Shown here in pieces: positions 62,001-64,000 of a stretch of 64,000 nucleotides of DNA. The stretch covers positions 23,439,406 through 23,503,405 of the forward strand of contig NC_049985.1 of NCBI RefSeq assembly GCF_000003815.2. The letters run 5' to 3'. The notes beneath the pieces are model-generated. The model was not told where the DNA came from, did not search any database, and saw only the letters and a program-made list of their open reading frames with translations. How positions within the stretch are numbered: the stretch's first letter is position 1; the number at the start of each line of letters is the position of its first letter. The DNA comes from Branchiostoma floridae. Taxonomy: Eukaryota > Chordata > Leptocardii > Amphioxiformes > Branchiostomatidae. Made by a program: the position numbers and the translations under genes.

Positions 62001-63627
62001 TCAGCCGGAATGCCGTCAGAATGAAAATTCTTTTCTATTCCTGGGACTTCGTAGTGTATTCTAGAAAGTCTCGCTGTATTCCCAATATTTGTGCCCGTTC
62101 TTTTAGCTGTCCGGAAAGTTTTCAAAGTGTATTCAAAGTGTATTCTAAGTGTATTTTAACTATTCTAATTGCAGTATGACCTCATTCTACAGCATTCCAA
62201 CATTATTCGAAACCTTCTTATCTCATTCGATGGACAACCGAAACGGCAAGCCACCTAAAATCCTGCCAGAATGTGGCCGCAAGAATATCTGGAATGCCGT
62301 TAGAATGTCTAGAATACACTACGGATTTACAGGAATAGAAAAGAATATTCATCATGTTCATTGTGACGGCATTCTGGCCCATTCCTTCTCGTGTGAATGG
62401 GACATAAGGTCCATTTGGAATTCACACCCGAATGGTCCCGATTATGGCATGAATTTTGCAAATACTTCATTCCGGCTGGTTCTGCTTGATTCCTGCTAAC
62501 TCGGTTTCAGTGTGAAGTCCCTATAAAGGTGTTTGTGTCAGTAGGCGAGTGTGTGAACAGCCCAACTTCTTGTAACATTTACCATTTCTACAACAAAGGA
62601 ATGAGTAGAGCAATAAAAGGACCGAATGTGTGTGTGTGGTAGGACACATCTGTGCGTGAACGAAAAGTACTACCAAAGAAGTTCTAATGGATTAGAATGA
62701 TATTTTCCTCTAGAAATTTTGTAATTTGCTGTCATCTGATATTTACAGAAGCAATCGAAAATACAACACGAAGTCAACACGATGGACAGCCAACTGCAGA
62801 AGATACAGACAAGACGGGCCGTAACGGTGCCGGTCTGTTAGAGAACCCGATGTACGCGGCGGGTGTGTTACAACAAGACGACGCTGGTACGTTTTGTTGT
62901 TTGTTTTTATTTACCAAAAAGAATTTAGAAGACCAATTTTAAGGGAAAGTTTCAAATCATAAATTTGCTATTCCCTTTTATTAGTATCTAGATATATTGC
63001 AGGCTCTATATATGATGTTATATACGTCACTTTACACTCTACATTAGTATGAAACCGTTGTTGATATGGTTTACTGTACTCTTGAGATGCTCATGAATAG
63101 CGCATACTTTGACAAAATTATGGGCTATTATTTGTCTTCCTGAAATGTAAAAGAAGTTCAAACTTTGTGCTGGCTTCTTATCTACCTTTGTGTGATGATT
63201 AGTGATTAAATAATCCTCGGTTTACCGTTGCTCTTTTCCATGACAGCCATCAACAAGTATCATAAAGTATGATACAAAAAAAGGTTTTGTGTTTATATAT
63301 AGCTCTTGCGAAATCTATTTGACAGCAGTTATGAAATAAATATATGGAATATTTCTGCTCACAGATAACAACGATGCTGCAGACGGTTGCGCATTTCCGA
63401 GAAACTTTTACGCGACCCACCGTTCCTTTGTGATGCTACTCGTCATCATCGCCATTGCCATTGGTGCAGGAGCTGGTCTCGTCTCATTTCTCACAACCGT
63501 GCAGGAGACTCATCCTCCAACACTCAACAGTTCTCTGGAATGGAGTGGTACATCAAGCCGACCAGTGTCACCATTCCCCGCCATCCCTACCGGTTCTACA
63601 ATGGAAAACAAAAGTGGAAAACCCTCG
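59042..63627 (+). CDS. gene D: ITIM/NPxY receptor, cytoplasmic and TM part (continues beyond window)
   Basis: Joined exons: 59042-59057, 59445-59600, 59928-60170, 62749-62886, 63365-63627. Total 816 nt, 272 codons, phases compatible, ending in phase 0 at the TM exon donor. Contains VTYSQVPVRQG, two NPMY motifs and the glycine-rich TM helix. The extracellular exons would lie to the right of the window. The intron between the ITIM exon and the first NPxY exon is much shorter (about 330 bp) than in B and C (about 1.0 and 1.7 kb). It has no TM-exon in-frame ATG of the type seen in A, B and C. Confidence 0.68.
59445..59600 (+). CDS. gene D exon: ITIM-type cytoplasmic tail
   Basis: Phase 1-1, 52 codons, acceptor ACATGCAG, donor GTAACA. 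NNVTYSQVPVRQG conserved; other residues vary (CHHLRQTG). Confidence 0.73.
59928..60170 (+). CDS. gene D exon: first NPxY cytoplasmic tail exon
   Basis: Phase 1-1, 81 codons, ECTTMYNGTEEQSPDTFGSH at the start and CLLENPMYAAGVIQQDDG at the end; donor GTGCGT. Confidence 0.77.
60251..60316. repeat. imperfect (TG)n tract, gene D
   Basis: TG-rich tract after the first NPxY exon, interrupted by TTTG and CATG. Confidence 0.85.
60712..60800 (+). pseudogene. gene D: decayed NPxY-tail exon copy
   Basis: Acceptor CTGATATTTACAG followed by EPIKDAIERTK, then indels; no NPxY and no donor. Confidence 0.45.
60925..61300. mobile_element. inverted-repeat element R2 with nested retroelement tail, gene D
   Basis: R2 ends as in the other genes. 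About 160 bp (60975-61130) are inserted inside it; on the minus strand the insert ends TTGTGCAATAAACCGTCAAC followed by CTATCTATCA repeats, a LINE or SINE 3' end. Confidence 0.5.
61965..62425. mobile_element. foldback element R1, gene D copy
   Basis: Both arms present (AATCAGCCGGAATGCCGTCA at left; GACGGCATTCTGGCCCATTC at right), in the intron before the second NPxY exon. Confidence 0.6.
62749..62886 (+). CDS. gene D exon: second NPxY cytoplasmic tail exon
   Basis: Phase 1-1, 46 codons, EAIENTTRSQ at the start and LLENPMYAAGVLQQDDAG at the end; donor GTACGT. Confidence 0.76.
63365..63627 (+). CDS. gene D exon: transmembrane segment and stalk
   Basis: Phase 1 to 0. One codon shorter than A and C just before the TM (FYATHRSF). 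TM helix VMLLVIIAIAIGAGAGL; stalk with LNSS; donor GTTGGT. Confidence 0.76.
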
Positions 63628-63710
63628 GTTGGTTACCTTAACCTTGTATTGAACGTTCAGTTTAAGACCACTACAGTTTTTTTTTCCATGTCAAACAAGA
63701 AGCAGCTATT

Positions 63711-64000
63711 AAGGGCTTGCTTTTGAGGCCTGTGCCAAATTTCATGTAGTATAATGCAAGAACGGCTTACGCTAGAGCCACTAAATTTTGTTAGTTTTCC
63801 TAAAATACTGTTGGCAACAATTTCACAAAGATTAAGAAAAATTCCATTTTCTCGTGTTGCCATGGCATTAGTTGACAGGCATTTTTTGGCAAAAATCGCT
63901 AATTACGGTCCCAACACTGTATTTTTCTCGTTTATCTGCTAGATTACTGGTATTTTCTTACAAATATAGATATAATCTTATATTATCTAGAATGTCTGTC
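63711..64000. mobile_element. degenerate piggyBac-like element, gene D, cut by the window end
   Basis: Orthologous to 11450 and 45036, with the same reduced left end after CAGCTATTAAGGG. Confidence 0.5.

Noticed and set aside
1-64000. CRISPR arrays, operons, prokaryotic signals
   Set aside because: Intron-exon structure, SINEs and LINEs show this is animal nuclear DNA; direct repeats found are tandem or dispersed, with no regular spacers.

Overview
The window is animal nuclear DNA. Genes are split into short exons with GT-AG introns, most introns are phase 1, and the introns are full of degenerate transposons, tRNA-derived SINEs and (TG)n tracts. An F-type lectin (fucolectin) domain and a CR1/L2-like retrotransposon point to a marine invertebrate. 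My best guess is a cephalochordate (amphioxus, Branchiostoma), but this is inference from repeat and domain content, not a database match.

The main content is a head-to-tail array of four related plus-strand genes: A (about 8.8-20.2 kb, 5' truncated), B (22.7-33.4 kb), C (35.7-55.9 kb, complete) and D (58.7 kb to the window end, 3' incomplete). Gene C reads through ten exons with compatible phases, totalling 1,875 nt or 624 codons plus a stop. The predicted product is a type II membrane protein. In order it has a short start exon, a cytoplasmic exon with an ITIM-type motif (VTYSQV), two cytoplasmic exons each with an NPxY motif (ENPMYAAGV / ENPTYAAGV), a glycine-rich transmembrane exon, two stalk exons, an F-type lectin domain over two exons with an intact fucose-binding motif (H-x26-R-x-D-x4-R), and a second discoidin-like F5/8 C domain. 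No signal peptide is seen. N-terminal ITIM, single TM and C-terminal lectin is the layout of vertebrate NK-cell C-type lectin receptors, here built on a different lectin fold.

The four copies differ in meaningful ways. Gene B lost one stalk exon and both F-type lectin exons but stays in frame. Gene A keeps the lectin but lacks the start, ITIM and first NPxY exons; a conserved TATA-like box and in-frame ATG before its TM exon could give a tail-less protein. Gene C stops at the end of the second lectin-like domain, while A and B have a splice donor or short read-through there. Downstream of A, B and C sits a decayed C-type lectin terminal exon with a shared frameshift. Replacement changes between A and C concentrate in the first half of the F-type lectin exon.

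Mobile elements dominate the rest: a 5'-truncated CR1/L2-like retrotransposon (39.7-43.2 kb, minus), a decayed second reverse transcriptase fragment (57.1-58.1 kb), several piggyBac-like elements at TTAA sites (one with both ends at 30.4-32.2 kb, another at 54.1-55.1 kb), foldback/MITE elements, SINEs and a 291-bp tandem duplication. Paralogous empty sites in sister copies fix several insertion boundaries. The first 8.7 kb lies outside the array and is mostly non-coding, apart from a likely minus-strand terminal exon with a poly(A) signal (about 4.97-5.80 kb) and weaker minus-strand exon candidates near 2.2-2.7 kb.
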